Assembly (NCBI GenBank): GCA_015256455.1 | Contig: JABZMB010000003.1 | Coordinates: 1 to 64,000, forward strand | DNA length: 64,000 nucleotides | Source of the DNA: Solobacterium sp. | GTDB taxonomy: Bacteria; Bacillota_I; Bacilli_A; Erysipelotrichales; Erysipelotrichaceae | Direction of reading: 5' to 3' | Shown here: positions 49,075-58,621 of the stretch, piece after piece | Position numbering within the stretch: the first letter of the stretch is position 1 | How the letters are laid out: every line of letters starts with the position of its first letter | The notes under the pieces: generated by a model | Database searches by the model: none | What the model saw: only the letters and a program-made list of their open reading frames with translations | Told to the model about the DNA's origin: nothing | Position numbers and translations under genes: made by a program

Positions 49075-50376
49075 TTAGAAACTCTTCTTCTTTGTTGGAG
49101 GAACAATCTTATCCTGTCCACCCATATATGGTCTAAGTGGCTCTGGAATATTAAGTGAACCATCCTCATTTAAGTTGTTTTCAACAAATGCAATTAACAT
49201 ACGTGGAGGAGCTACTACAGTGTTATTTAGTGTATGTGCAAAGTAGTTACCCTTTTCACCCTTGATACGGATTCCAAGTCTTCTAGCCTGTGCATCCCCT
49301 AGGTTAGAGCAACTTCCAACTTCGAAGTATTTCTTCTGACGTGGGGACCAAGCTTCAACGTCACAGCTCTTAACCTTAAGATCTGCTAAATCACCAGAGC
49401 AGCATTCCAAAGTTCTTACAGGAATATCTAATGAGCGGAAGAAGTCTACGCTATTCTGCCATAGTTTATCATACCATTCCATAGAATCTTCTGGCTTACA
49501 TACTACTACCATTTCTTGTTTTTCGAATTGGTGTACACGGTAAAGACCTCTTTCTTCAATTCCGTGTGCACCAACTTCCTTACGGAAACATGGGCTATAA
49601 GATGTTAAAGCATATGGTAAATCTTCTTCTTTTAAAATTTGTCCCATGAAGCGACCAATCATTGAGTGCTCGGAAGTACCGATGAGATATAAATCTTCAC
49701 CTTCAATCTTGTACATCATGTTCTGCATTTCTGCAAAACTCATAACACCTGTTACAACACTACTATGGATCATGAATGGAGGGATAAAGTATGTAAATCC
49801 TCTATTAATCATGAAATCTCTAGCATATGCAAGAATCGAAGAATGTAATCTAGCTACATCTCCTTGTAAGTAGTAGAAGCCATTACCAGATGTTCTACCT
49901 GCACTATCAATATCAATACCTGCAAGTTTCTCTAAGATATCTGTATGATATGGAATTTCAAATGAAGGAATCACTGGTTCGCCATATTTTTGAATTTCTA
50001 CATTTTCTGAATCATCTTTTCCAATTGGAACTGAAGAATCAATGATATTAGGAATAACCATCATTCTATTCTTAATTTCTTCAGCAAGCTTTTCTTCCTT
50101 TACTTCTAAACTTTCTAGTTCGGCATCCATATCCTTTACAGATTGCTTAGCTTGTTCTGCAGCTTCAATATTCTTATCTCTCATATAGAGACCGATTTGC
50201 TTAGAAATCTTATTTCTTTCTCCACGTAAAGTATCTCCACGTGTTTTCGCTGCACGATATTCAGCATCCATACTCAATACTTCATCAACAAGTACTAACT
50301 TTTCATCTTGGAACTTCTTCTTGATATTTTCTTTAACAAGTTCTGGATTTTCTCGAATTAGATTAATATCTATCAT
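49075..50376 (-). CDS. serS: Seryl-tRNA synthetase
   Basis: Class II synthetase, 433 aa. Long N-terminal coiled-coil arm (about 27-105), then catalytic motifs: TSEHS (motif for Ser binding), motif 2 FRKEVGAHG...YRVHQFEK and motif 3 GDAQARRLGIRIK. It charges tRNA-Ser and tRNA-Sec. Expression is controlled by the upstream T-box. It is bracketed by parS sites on both sides. Confidence 0.97.
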   Translation of the reverse strand: MIDINLIRENPELVKENIKKKFQDEKLVLVDEVLSMDAEYRAAKTRGDTLRGERNKISKQIGLYMRDKNIEAAEQAKQSVKDMDAELESLEVKEEKLAEEIKNRMMVIPNIIDSSVPIGKDDSENVEIQKYGEPVIPSFEIPYHTDILEKLAGIDIDSAGRTSGNGFYYLQGDVARLHSSILAYARDFMINRGFTYFIPPFMIHSSVVTGVMSFAEMQNMMYKIEGEDLYLIGTSEHSMIGRFMGQILKEEDLPYALTSYSPCFRKEVGAHGIEERGLYRVHQFEKQEMVVVCKPEDSMEWYDKLWQNSVDFFRSLDIPVRTLECCSGDLADLKVKSCDVEAWSPRQKKYFEVGSCSNLGDAQARRLGIRIKGEKGNYFAHTLNNTVVAPPRMLIAFVENNLNEDGSLNIPEPLRPYMGGQDKIVPPTKKKSF

Positions 50377-50403
50377 AATTTACCTCTCCTCTAAAAATAA
50401 AAA

Positions 50404-50620
50404 AGCATCATCCATCAAAGGGACGATGTCAACGCGGTGCCACCCTTTTTGTTAAATTGTTTCACGTGAAACAATTTAACCACTTCATTTGTGATAACGG
50501 GACAACCGGAAAGTATTAGTTTCACTCAAGAGCGGATTCATACATCACAATGGCAACTCACATCATCCGTTACCTTTCTGAAAATGCTTTTGTACTACTA
50601 TTCTCTATCGACGTTTTTAT
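50404..50620 (-). ncRNA. T-box riboswitch leader of serS with embedded parS palindrome
   Basis: The T-box sequence AAGGGTGGCACCGCGTT (minus strand, 50431-50447) is near consensus and is followed by a terminator hairpin (50405-50430, loop CTTTGAT) and a T-run. Immediately upstream, at 50451-50480, is a 30-bp palindrome in the position of Stem III. Farther upstream are AGTA and GA-rich Stem I elements. The specifier should be a Ser codon; I did not fold the leader to prove it. Confidence 0.9.
50451..50480. other. parS site 2, inside the serS T-box leader
   Basis: Perfect 16-bp parS (50458-50473) within a 30-bp perfect palindrome (arms 50451-50465 and 50466-50480). It is transcribed as part of the serS leader. 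Confidence 0.95.
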
Positions 50621-50626
50621 AAAATT

Positions 50627-50655
50627 ATTTAATCATCTTGATAGAAATTTGTCAA
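50627..50655 (-). promoter_or_regulatory. serS T-box promoter
   Basis: Perfect TTGACA (50650-50655, minus) and TTAAAT about 17 bases downstream as -10. It shares five bases with the -35 of the divergent promoter. Confidence 0.6.
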
Positions 50656-50677
50656 TGTTACAAAACAGTGATATATT
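50649..50677 (+). promoter_or_regulatory. Promoter of the RHH/H1-like gene, overlapping the serS promoter
   Basis: TTGTCA (50649-50654), 17-base spacer, TATATT (50672-50677). Its -35 overlaps the minus-strand TTGACA almost completely, so the two polymerases cannot occupy both at once. Confidence 0.7.
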
Positions 50678-50687
50678 TAAGGTGATT

Positions 50688-50704
50688 AAACAACATAGTT
50701 GTTT
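50688..50704. promoter_or_regulatory. Palindrome at the RHH/H1-like gene transcription start
   Basis: AAACAAC and GTTGTTT arms around ATA, about 11 bases past the -10. Candidate autoregulatory operator, since ribbon-helix-helix proteins often bind such sites. Confidence 0.4.
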
Positions 50705-50724
50705 TAATAATAAGGAGAATAGGT

Positions 50725-51174
50725 ATGGCAAAAAAGTCGCAGTACAAACAGAAGTTAGAGTATAACAACAACTACAACAGAAACAACTACCGCTCATTCT
50801 CAGTCCGCTTTAACAATAAAGTTGAGAAAACAGTTATCGCTTGGCTTGAAGCTAAAGAATCTGTAAAGGGTTACTTATGTGAACTAATTCTTGCAGATAT
50901 GGAAAAGAATGGAAAGAAGACTGCCACAAAGAAAGTAACAAAGAAGGCGCCAGTAAAGGCTGAAAAGAAAATTGCCAAGAAAACTACTCCGGCTAAAAAA
51001 GTCGCAAAACCAGTAGCTAAGAAGGCTGTTGCTAAGCCAGTTGCTAAACCTGCTGCAAAGAAAGTTACTAAAAAGACAGTCGCAAAACCAGTAACTACAA
51101 AGAAAGCAACAAAAAAGGCTCCAGTAACAAAGAAAGCTGCTAAACCAGCAAAGAAGACTACTAAGAAAAAGTAG
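50725..51174 (+). CDS. Predicted ribbon-helix-helix DNA-binding protein with histone H1-like tail
   Basis: 149 residues. Residues about 22-62 (RSFSVRF strand, then two helices through ILADMEKN) fit a ribbon-helix-helix DNA-binding domain. Residues 65-149 are almost only Lys, Ala, Pro, Thr and Val in KKAxxK and AKPVAKK-type repeats, like eukaryotic H1 tails and bacterial HU/Hc1-type tails. Ribosome site AAGGAG precedes ATG. It is the only plus-strand gene from 30 kb to 57 kb, sits between gyrA and serS close to both parS sites, and is probably a nucleoid protein. Exact function unknown; the family call is from the pattern. Confidence 0.7.
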   Translation: MAKKSQYKQKLEYNNNYNRNNYRSFSVRFNNKVEKTVIAWLEAKESVKGYLCELILADMEKNGKKTATKKVTKKAPVKAEKKIAKKTTPAKKVAKPVAKKAVAKPVAKPAAKKVTKKTVAKPVTTKKATKKAPVTKKAAKPAKKTTKKK

Positions 51175-51183
51175 TCTCTAAAT

Positions 51184-51217
51184 AAAACTTCTGCATTTCG
51201 CTACGGAAGTTTTTTAT
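51184..51217 (+). terminator. Terminator of the RHH/H1-like gene
   Basis: AAAACTTC (51184-51191) with GAAGTTTT (51206-51213), T-rich tail. Confidence 0.8.
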
Positions 51218-51224
51218 TTTTGTA

Positions 51225-51259
51225 TAAGAAAAGACAGAGTGTTTTAGTTACTCTGTCTT
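51225..51259 (-). terminator. Terminator of gyrA
   Basis: Stem AAGACAGAGT (51231-51240) with ACTCTGTCTT (51250-51259), minus-strand tail TTCTTAT. Confidence 0.8.
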
Positions 51260-51264
51260 GTTTT

Positions 51265-53847
51265 TTATTCCTCTGAATCAGAATTTGTTACTTCTTCCTC
51301 ATCGTTTTCAATGATGTCATCTTCATCATCCGATGTTTCTTCAAAGGCACCTTCATCTAATACTTCATTATGAGAGATATCTACAACTTCTGAATCTTCC
51401 TCAGGTTCAAGGATTGCTACAGATGAAACAATATCATCCTTCACATTGATAACCTTTACACCTTGTGCAGAACGGCTATATACAGATACCTGGTTTAGAG
51501 AGATACGGATCACAATACCACCAGCAGTCATAATCATGCAGTCTTCATCGCCTCTTACAGCACGCATACATACAAGTTTGCCTGACTTCTCTGTAACATT
51601 TACCGTCTTAACACCACGTGCACCACGGCGTGTCATACGATAATCCTCTAGAGATGACTTCTTACCAAATCCATTTTCTGTAATTGTTAAGATATATTCA
51701 CCTTCAAGATTTGTAGCTAGACCGATGACATAACCACCATCAACATTAAATCCCTTTACACCACGTGCCGTACGTCCTAGAGGACGAACTGTATTTTCAA
51801 GGAAACGAACAGCCTTACCATTTGAACCTGCAATGATGATTTCCGCATTACCATCTGTACTTCTTACAAATGCAAGTTCATCATCTTCATTTAGCTTAAT
51901 CGCAATCTTACCATTCTTATTGATGTTTTCATATTCATCAAATGTAGTACGTTTGATAATACCTTGCTTTGTAACGAAGAATAAGAACTTAGAATCATGA
52001 TCCTTGCTATATGGTACAAGAGCACGAATATTTTCAGTCTTATCCATACTGATTAAGTTGATAGCAGGAATACCCTTACTTGTTCTACTGAATTCAGGTA
52101 CGTTATATCCCTTGATACGATATACCTTACCCTTATCCGTAAATACTAATAAGTGATCATGCGTAGACATACTGATAAACTGATCAATAATGTCATCCTT
52201 ATGGAGTTCCATACCCTTGATACCCTTACCACCACGGTTTTGTACGTGATAAGTATCGGTTGTAAGACGCTTAATATATCCGTTTGAAGATAATGTAATA
52301 ATGATATTTTCAACTGGAATCAAGTCTTCATCTTCAACATCAGCGATTGCGTCAATAATCTCACTTCGACGTGGATCATTAAATTTCGCTTTCACTTCAC
52401 TCAATTCATCACGAATAATTTGTAATACTCTTGCATGGTTAGAAAGAATATCCTGGAAATCCGCAATCTTTATTAATAAATCTTGATATTCATTTTCAAT
52501 CTTTTCACGTTCAAGACCTGTTAATCTTCTAAACTGCATGTCTAGGATTGCTTTTGCTTGAATTTCATCTAATCCAAAGCCTTCCATCAAACGTGGCATC
52601 GCTTCATTAGGATCACGTGAATCACGAATTGTATGAATAATCGCATCGAGATTATCAACCGCAATACGTAAACCTTCTAAAATATGTGCACGATCTTGGG
52701 CTTTCTTTAAATCAAACTGTGTACGACGTACGATTACTTCATCTTGGAATGCAATATATCCCTTTAGAAGATCAATCATACTCGCTTGACGAGGAACACC
52801 GTTGAATAATACAACATTATTTACACCAAAGTTCGATTGTAGAGGTGTAGAACGATATAACTGATTTAACATGACATCTGGTTGGATATCCTTACGTAAT
52901 TCAATTACAACACGGATACCATCCATATTAGATTCATCACGTAAGTCAGTAATACCTTCGATTACTTTATCTCTAACTAGAGTTGCAATTCTTTCTACCA
53001 AGCTAGCTTTATTTACCATGTAAGGTAATTCATAGACTACGATACGAGATTTGCCATTTGGCATTTCTTCAATCTTTGTCTTAGCACGCATGATAACTGA
53101 TCCACGACCAGTTTCAAATGCCTGGCGGATACCTGATCTACCTAAAATATATGCACCAGTAGGAAAGTCAGGGCCCTTCATGTAATTCATGAGTTCAGTC
53201 GCTGTAATTTCTGGGTTATCCATAACCGCAAAAATACCATCAATTGTTTCTCCTAAGTTATGTGGCGCAACGTTGGTTGCCATACCTACCGCAATACCAG
53301 AAGAACCATTTACAATTAAGTTTGGATATCGTGATGGTAGAACTGTAGGTTCTTTTTCTTGACCATCATAGTTATCAACCATATCAACTGTATCTTTTTC
53401 AAGATCACGTAACATTTCTACCGCAATCTTAGACATACGTGCTTCGGTATAACGCATCGCAGCTGGATCATCACCATCCATCGAACCAAAGTTACCATGT
53501 CCATCAACTAATACAGTTCTCATATTCCATGGTTGTGCTAAATAAACTAATGCACCATAGATAGAAGAGTCACCGTGAGGGTGATATTTACCCATCGTAT
53601 CACCAACAATACGTGCACTCTTACGATATGCCTTGTCAGGTCCGATGTTCATTTCATGCATGGAGTAAAGAATTCTTCTCTGTACAGGTTTTAGACCATC
53701 ACGTACATCTGGTAATGCACGTGATACAATAACTGACATCGAATACTCTAAGAAGTCACGACGAATTTCTTTTGTTAATTCTGTTTCTGTAATATGTCCA
53801 GGATCAAAATTACTTTCGTCAAATTCCATAAAATCATCTAAAGCCAT
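51265..53847 (-). CDS. gyrA: DNA gyrase subunit A
   Basis: Breakage-reunion subunit of gyrase, 860 aa. Catalytic Tyr123 in MRYTEARM; quinolone region HGDSSIYG at 91-98. Ser94 corresponds to E. coli Ser83 and is kept, but the position equal to E. coli Asp87 is Gly98. The C-terminal beta-pinwheel contains GyrA boxes, the first [13 protein letters not shown] (seen as [10 protein letters not shown]), and ends with an acidic Asp/Glu tail. It follows gyrB by 18 bases. Confidence 0.97.
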   Translation of the reverse strand: MALDDFMEFDESNFDPGHITETELTKEIRRDFLEYSMSVIVSRALPDVRDGLKPVQRRILYSMHEMNIGPDKAYRKSARIVGDTMGKYHPHGDSSIYGALVYLAQPWNMRTVLVDGHGNFGSMDGDDPAAMRYTEARMSKIAVEMLRDLEKDTVDMVDNYDGQEKEPTVLPSRYPNLIVNGSSGIAVGMATNVAPHNLGETIDGIFAVMDNPEITATELMNYMKGPDFPTGAYILGRSGIRQAFETGRGSVIMRAKTKIEEMPNGKSRIVVYELPYMVNKASLVERIATLVRDKVIEGITDLRDESNMDGIRVVIELRKDIQPDVMLNQLYRSTPLQSNFGVNNVVLFNGVPRQASMIDLLKGYIAFQDEVIVRRTQFDLKKAQDRAHILEGLRIAVDNLDAIIHTIRDSRDPNEAMPRLMEGFGLDEIQAKAILDMQFRRLTGLEREKIENEYQDLLIKIADFQDILSNHARVLQIIRDELSEVKAKFNDPRRSEIIDAIADVEDEDLIPVENIIITLSSNGYIKRLTTDTYHVQNRGGKGIKGMELHKDDIIDQFISMSTHDHLLVFTDKGKVYRIKGYNVPEFSRTSKGIPAINLISMDKTENIRALVPYSKDHDSKFLFFVTKQGIIKRTTFDEYENINKNGKIAIKLNEDDELAFVRSTDGNAEIIIAGSNGKAVRFLENTVRPLGRTARGVKGFNVDGGYVIGLATNLEGEYILTITENGFGKKSSLEDYRMTRRGARGVKTVNVTEKSGKLVCMRAVRGDEDCMIMTAGGIVIRISLNQVSVYSRSAQGVKVINVKDDIVSSVAILEPEEDSEVVDISHNEVLDEGAFEETSDDEDDIIENDEEEVTNSDSEE

Positions 53848-53865
53848 TGTAATTTATCTCCTTTC

Positions 53866-55860
53866 TTAAATATCCAAGTTTTCCGCAAAGTGAGCGTTTT
53901 CTACAATAAAGTTCTTACGTGGTTCAACTTCTTCACCCATCAACATTGTAAAGTTATAGTCTGCCGCTTCCGCGTCACCTACTGCAACTCGAATCAATGT
54001 ACGATTCTTAGGATCCATTGTTGTTTCCCACAACTGTTCAGGATTCATTTCACCTAATCCCTTATAACGTTGAATACTGAGACGATCACCCAGTTCACGT
54101 TTAACTTCTTCTAACTGGTTATCTGTATATGCATAACGCACTGTCTGACCTTTTTGAACCTTATAAAGTGGTGGTTGTGCAATATAGATATAACCTTGTT
54201 CCAATAATGGACGTAAATAACGATAGAAGAATGTTAATAATAATGTACGAATATGAGCACCATCGACGTCGGCATCGGTCATGATAACAATCTTATGATA
54301 GCGCAACTTCTCAAGATCAATTTCATCACTCACACCACATCCAAATGCTGTAATCATTGAACGAATTTCTGCATTTTCATAAATGCGAGACTGTCTAGCC
54401 TTTTCTACGTTAAGTATCTTACCTCTTAACGGTAGAATTGCCTGGAAGTGTGAATCTCTTCCTTGTTTTGCGGAACCACCGGCTGACTGTCCCTCGACGA
54501 TATAGATTTCACAGATAGACGCATCCTTAGATGAGCAGTCTGCTAACTTACCAGGAAGTGGACTAACTTCTAAAGCACTCTTTCTTCTTGTTAATTCACG
54601 AGCCTTCTTAGCTGCCATACGTGCTTGTGAAGCTAACGCAACCTTTTCTAAGATAGCTTTTGCTTCATCAGGATTTTCCATCAGATAACGCTCTAATTGT
54701 GTACCAAAGATATCAGAAACAATCTTACGTACTTCAGAGTTACCTAATTTTGTCTTTGTTTGTCCTTCATACTGAGGATCAGGATGTTTAACGCTAATAA
54801 CAGCTGTTAAACCCTCACGACAGTCATCTGTCGTTAAATTATCATCCTTGTCCTTTAAGAAGCCAATTTCGCGAGCATACTTATTAATAACACGGTTTAA
54901 TGCAAGACGGAAACCTTCTTCATGTGTACCACCTTCACCTGTGTTGATATTATTACAGAAAGTATAAATATTAGGATTATAACCATCATTATACTGACAA
55001 GCTACTTCTACCTGAATATTATTTTCATAACCTTCACTATAAATAATTTCATGATTTACAACATCACGATTACGATTCAAGAATTCAATATATTGTTTTA
55101 AACCACCATCAAACTTAAATACATAATGACGCTTTGATTCATCTTCTTCACGTAAATCATTAAATTTCAAACAGATACTCTTATTTAAGAATGCTAATTG
55201 ACGTAAACGATCACGTAATATTTCATGTTCATATACAACTGTTTCAGTAAAGATTGTAGGATCAGCTTTGAAACGTACTGTAGAACCATGCTTATCTGCA
55301 GGACATGTTCCCTTTTCTACAAGTGTTCCAACTGGATGGCCACCATTTTCAAAACGAATAAAATATTCTTTTCCACCATTAAATACAGTTACTTCTAACC
55401 AACTACTTAATGCATTAACAACTGACGCACCTACACCATGTAAACCACCAGATACTTTATAAGCACCACCGCCAAATTTACCACCAGCGTGCAAGACAGT
55501 AAAGATTGTCTCGATTGTAGACTTACCTGTCTTTTCATGAATACCTGTAGGCATACCACGGCCATCATCTTCAACACTAATAATGTTGTCTTTATCAACA
55601 GTTACAGTAACCGTTGAAGCATAGCCAGCCATAGCTTCATCAATACCATTATCAACAATTTCCCAAACAAGGTGATGTAAACCTTTTGAAGAAGTTGATG
55701 CAATATACATACCTGGTCTTTTACGTACAGCTTCCAATCCATCTAGGACCTGAATATCAGAGTCGTTATAAGTATGTGTAACTTTCATATCCATTTCTTG
55801 TCCTAATACAAGTTCACTGTTTTCAGATACTTCAGTTACCTGCTCTAATTTATCGCTCAT
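53866..55860 (-). CDS. gyrB: DNA gyrase subunit B
   Basis: ATPase/Toprim subunit, 664 aa. GHKL motifs [10 protein letters not shown] and DDGRGMPTG; Toprim motif [14 protein letters not shown] at 456-469; metal Asp residues in TDADVDGAH near 529-533. The usual EGDSAGG has Gln458 in place of Asp (E. coli Asp426), and Arg479 replaces Lys447. The ATG shares one base with the recF stop, with GGAGG upstream. Confidence 0.97.
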   Translation of the reverse strand: MSDKLEQVTEVSENSELVLGQEMDMKVTHTYNDSDIQVLDGLEAVRKRPGMYIASTSSKGLHHLVWEIVDNGIDEAMAGYASTVTVTVDKDNIISVEDDGRGMPTGIHEKTGKSTIETIFTVLHAGGKFGGGAYKVSGGLHGVGASVVNALSSWLEVTVFNGGKEYFIRFENGGHPVGTLVEKGTCPADKHGSTVRFKADPTIFTETVVYEHEILRDRLRQLAFLNKSICLKFNDLREEDESKRHYVFKFDGGLKQYIEFLNRNRDVVNHEIIYSEGYENNIQVEVACQYNDGYNPNIYTFCNNINTGEGGTHEEGFRLALNRVINKYAREIGFLKDKDDNLTTDDCREGLTAVISVKHPDPQYEGQTKTKLGNSEVRKIVSDIFGTQLERYLMENPDEAKAILEKVALASQARMAAKKARELTRRKSALEVSPLPGKLADCSSKDASICEIYIVEGQSAGGSAKQGRDSHFQAILPLRGKILNVEKARQSRIYENAEIRSMITAFGCGVSDEIDLEKLRYHKIVIMTDADVDGAHIRTLLLTFFYRYLRPLLEQGYIYIAQPPLYKVQKGQTVRYAYTDNQLEEVKRELGDRLSIQRYKGLGEMNPEQLWETTMDPKNRTLIRVAVGDAEAADYNFTMLMGEEVEPRKNFIVENAHFAENLDI

Positions 55861-56951
55861 TACTTACCTCCTGTAAGTGGAAAGATTTTTCCACCTTCTA
55901 TACGAAATTCCGTCATGTCTGCATGTTTCAAAAAATCAGGAATTTCAGTCGTCGTGATAATACATTGAAAATCAAGCTGTACCATCTGTAATAACTTCTT
56001 TTGACGACTATAATCTAATTCACTTAATACATCATCCAAAAGTAGAATTGGTTGTTTCTTCGTCATTAGCTTAATATAATTTAATAAAGCTAATTTAAAT
56101 GACAACATTGTCATTCTTTTTTGACCTTGACTTGCAAAGTAAATCAAATTTTGATCATCCATCTTAAATATCAAGTCATCTAAATGAATACCAACTTTCG
56201 TAATATGATATTCAATATCTTTCTGACGTGATTCTCTATGAATTTCTAGAATCTTCTCTTCTAATTTTTCTATATTCTCAACGAAAGTTTTATACGTAAC
56301 TTCAAGCTTAATTTGACTACCTGATAACTCCTGATAAATCTTAGAAATCACAGATTGAATCTCTTCAATAAACTTTCTTCTTTCACGAATAATATAAGCT
56401 TCTACTTTAGACATTTGTTCATCTAAAATATCTAAATAATTGAAATCAATTTTTTCACTCTTTAATAAAGCATTTCTATCTTTTAAAAATATTTGAAATT
56501 GATTTAATGATAATAGATATTTCGTAGAAACTTTCGTGATTTCTTGGTTCATCACACGTCTTCTCTCTTTTGGCTGATCATTAAAAATTCTAAGATCATC
56601 TGGTGAGAATAAAACAACATTTAATAAACCAATGAATTCACTACTCTTTTTGAGTGGTCTTTTATGAATCATCAGAGTTTTTCCATTCGGATGAATGATA
56701 ACTTCTATATCTTTTTCATCTGTATCCACAAATCTACAATCAATTCCCGCAAACATTTCATCGTTACGAATCAATTTTTTATCATCAACGATACGATGTG
56801 AACGTGTTAATGAAAGATAAACTAAACTCTCTAATAGATTTGTCTTTCCCTGTGCATTTTCACCCGTGATTAAATTGATACTTGGATTAAACTCTATATA
56901 TGCATTTTCATAATTTCTAAAATTTCTTAATTGAATATTTTTGATATACAT
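55860..56951 (-). CDS. recF: DNA replication and repair protein RecF
   Basis: SMC-like ATPase, 363 aa. Walker [13 protein letters not shown] near 31-42, signature SQGQKRM, Walker [12 protein letters not shown]. It loads RecA at gaps. Ordered between yaaA and gyrB, with one-base overlaps at both ends. Confidence 0.97.
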   Translation of the reverse strand: MYIKNIQLRNFRNYENAYIEFNPSINLITGENAQGKTNLLESLVYLSLTRSHRIVDDKKLIRNDEMFAGIDCRFVDTDEKDIEVIIHPNGKTLMIHKRPLKKSSEFIGLLNVVLFSPDDLRIFNDQPKERRRVMNQEITKVSTKYLLSLNQFQIFLKDRNALLKSEKIDFNYLDILDEQMSKVEAYIIRERRKFIEEIQSVISKIYQELSGSQIKLEVTYKTFVENIEKLEEKILEIHRESRQKDIEYHITKVGIHLDDLIFKMDDQNLIYFASQGQKRMTMLSFKLALLNYIKLMTKKQPILLLDDVLSELDYSRQKKLLQMVQLDFQCIITTTEIPDFLKHADMTEFRIEGGKIFPLTGGK

Positions 56952-57151
56952 TAGAAAACCACATAAGTCTTTCCTTCAATTTTTACTTTGTCGCCTGGAT
57001 AGAGTTTTCTACCTCTACGATTCTCTTTTTCACCATTCACAACAATATCCATTTCCTTAATTCTTAGCTTTGCCTCACCACCAGTGGAAACAATACCAGA
57101 GAGTTTCATAAATTGCTGTAAAGTAATGTATTCTGTTGTGATTTTTTCCAT
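56951..57151 (-). CDS. yaaA: S4-domain protein YaaA
   Basis: 66-residue S4-type RNA-binding protein (KLSGIVSTGGEAK, VNGEKENRRGRKLYPGDKV). ATG at 57151 is chosen because AAGGAG lies six bases upstream; the frame could begin at 57166. The start-stop overlap with recF is one base. Conserved dnaN-yaaA-recF order, interrupted here by an XRE pair and an oxidoreductase-like gene. Confidence 0.93.
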   Translation of the reverse strand: MEKITTEYITLQQFMKLSGIVSTGGEAKLRIKEMDIVVNGEKENRRGRKLYPGDKVKIEGKTYVVF

Positions 57152-57393
57152 CCTAAACTCCTTCATAAAAACCTTAAAAAAACTATAATAATTATATCAT
57201 AAAAACCATAAAAAATCCTTTATACAAAGGCATTTATGAACATTATTTATATCAAAAAAATAAACCTAAAATTACTATAATTTTTTGAAAAAAGACTGTT
57301 AATTTTCTTTTATTTATATCTCAATTTTAAAGGATTAGAAATATATGACATTTATTCTATATAATTAAAATATCAAAAAGGAGATCTTCTTAA
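57152..57393. other. AT-rich gap between divergent genes
   Basis: About 240 bases. A minus-strand TATAAT (57191-57196) is a candidate -10 for yaaA-recF-gyrBA, and a plus-strand TATAAT (57360-57365) for the oxidoreductase-like gene; neither has a good -35. Nothing else was recognised. Confidence 0.5.
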
Positions 57394-57810
57394 ATGAATA
57401 TAAAAACTGAATTTTTAAAAATTATGGCTGAACAAACAGAGATAGCCTTAGCAACTTCTATAAATAATGTTCCAAATGTAAGAATAGTAAATTTTTATTT
57501 TGATTCAGATGAAAATATACTTTACTTTTCATCTTTTAAAGGAAATGACAAAGTAAAAGAAATCGAATCAAATCCATACGTGGCATTTACAACAATTCCT
57601 CACTCAGGAAATGAACATGTCAAAGCTAAAGGAACAGTTAAACAAAGTTCTAAAACTATTTTTGATGTTGCTGATCAATTTATTGCTAAAATTCCAAATT
57701 ATAAAAATACTATAGAGTTTGCAGGTAAATCATTGATACTATTTGAATTAAAATTTGATACAGCTATCGTTACAATAGATTTACATACAATTAAAACATT
57801 AAAACTATAA
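57394..57810 (+). CDS. Pyridoxamine 5'-phosphate oxidase-like flavin-binding protein
   Basis: 138 residues with a split-barrel FMN-binding fold: ALATSINNVPNVRIVNF, then ILYFSSFKGNDKVKEI and the AFTTIPHSGNEHVKAKG strand. Relatives are FMN-dependent oxidoreductases or heme/F420 proteins; substrate unknown. AAGGAG lies ten bases before ATG. It is more AT-rich than its neighbours and lies head-on to the leftward fork, consistent with a later insertion, though this is only an impression. Confidence 0.85.
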   Translation: MNIKTEFLKIMAEQTEIALATSINNVPNVRIVNFYFDSDENILYFSSFKGNDKVKEIESNPYVAFTTIPHSGNEHVKAKGTVKQSSKTIFDVADQFIAKIPNYKNTIEFAGKSLILFELKFDTAIVTIDLHTIKTLKL

Positions 57811-57828
57811 AATATTACAAGCATAAAA

Positions 57829-57877
57829 AAAAGACTGTACAATCTATTCAAATATTTTTCTATAGATTTCACAGTCT
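57829..57877 (-). terminator. Terminator of the XRE/membrane operon
   Basis: Long imperfect stem: AGACTGT (57832-57838) with ACAGTCT (57871-57877), inner AATCTAT with ATAGATT; eight-T run on the minus strand. Confidence 0.75.
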
Positions 57878-57908
57878 GTAAATTATTTTAATTATGATGA
57901 TAAATATC

Positions 57909-58100
57909 TTAATCTAATGAGAAAATATCCTCTACATGCATCTTCAATAATTTTGCAATCTTCATTGCAAGTTCAAGTGTAGGATTATATTTATCATTTT
58001 CTATCGCTATAATTGTTTGTCTACTTACATCTAACATTTTCGCCATATCTTCTTGTCGTAATCCTGCGGCTTTTCTTAATTGTTTAATTTTATTTTTCAT
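57909..58100 (-). CDS. XRE-family transcriptional regulator
   Basis: 63-residue single helix-turn-helix protein of the small Cro/CI type (QEDMAKMLDVSRQTIIAIENDKYNPTLELAMKIAKLL). Such proteins commonly pair with a small membrane protein and control their own promoter. It begins three bases after the membrane protein gene. Palindromes upstream of that gene are candidate operators. Confidence 0.93.
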   Translation of the reverse strand: MKNKIKQLRKAAGLRQEDMAKMLDVSRQTIIAIENDKYNPTLELAMKIAKLLKMHVEDIFSLD

Positions 58101-58103
58101 ATT

Positions 58104-58433
58104 TTACGCCTTCTTAAAGAAATATATTCCAACAGCTAATACGACTACAATAACTACAACAGCAGTAATAATGGATTGTAAAACTTTATTTGGTTCTTTA
58201 TATTCTTCATCACCATCAATCATGGCATGTTTCATTGCCATTTGTGAGAATCCTTGAACACATAAGGATAAACATAGAATAAAACAAGGAATCATCTCAA
58301 GTTTTACTCCATTTACAATCTTCTGGTAGATATTGAATAAAGTCCATCCAGATAGAGATAATAGTGCAAATTTATAACCCCATGCTTGTGATTGTAGTTG
58401 GATATTTTTATCCATTTCATCTAATTTTTTCAT
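58104..58433 (-). CDS. Small membrane protein paired with an XRE regulator
   Basis: 109 residues with about three membrane helices (near 22-40, 48-64 and 86-106) and a Lys-rich start. No catalytic motif. First gene of a two-gene operon with the XRE regulator, a pairing common in Firmicutes, in which the regulator's activity may be tuned by the membrane protein; the signal is unknown. Confidence 0.8.
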   Translation of the reverse strand: MKKLDEMDKNIQLQSQAWGYKFALLSLSGWTLFNIYQKIVNGVKLEMIPCFILCLSLCVQGFSQMAMKHAMIDGDEEYKEPNKVLQSIITAVVVIVVVLAVGIYFFKKA

Positions 58434-58476
58434 ATTATTTTTTCTCCTTTTAATGATAGAAAGCTTTCTTATATTT

Positions 58477-58539
58477 TGTAAAGTTCTCTTTACATTTTCA
58501 TTATAATTTATTGAATTATAATGTCAATACTTCTTTACA
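58477..58539. promoter_or_regulatory. Promoter and candidate operators of the XRE/membrane operon
   Basis: Minus-strand TTGACA (58522-58527), 16-base spacer and perfect TATAAT (58500-58505). A palindrome TGTAAAG-TTCT-CTTTACA (58477-58494) covers the start region; a second, imperfect copy (58522-58539) overlaps the -35. The layout fits autoregulation by the XRE protein. Confidence 0.75.
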
Positions 58540-58621
58540 TTATATTTTTATTAAATACATAAAAAAACCAAGAGAATATTATCATTGAAATAATTTCTCT
58601 TGAAATAAATAGAATATTGAA

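Noticed and set aside
50550..50765. Plus-strand open frame of 71 codons before the RHH/H1-like gene
   Set aside because: It crosses the serS leader and both promoters, and lacks a ribosome site; the frame of the RHH gene at 50725 has a clear one.
58459..58470. Catabolite-responsive (cre) site in AGAAAGCTTTCT
   Set aside because: It is a palindrome but lacks the central CG and other fixed positions of cre. It is more likely chance or part of the XRE operator region.
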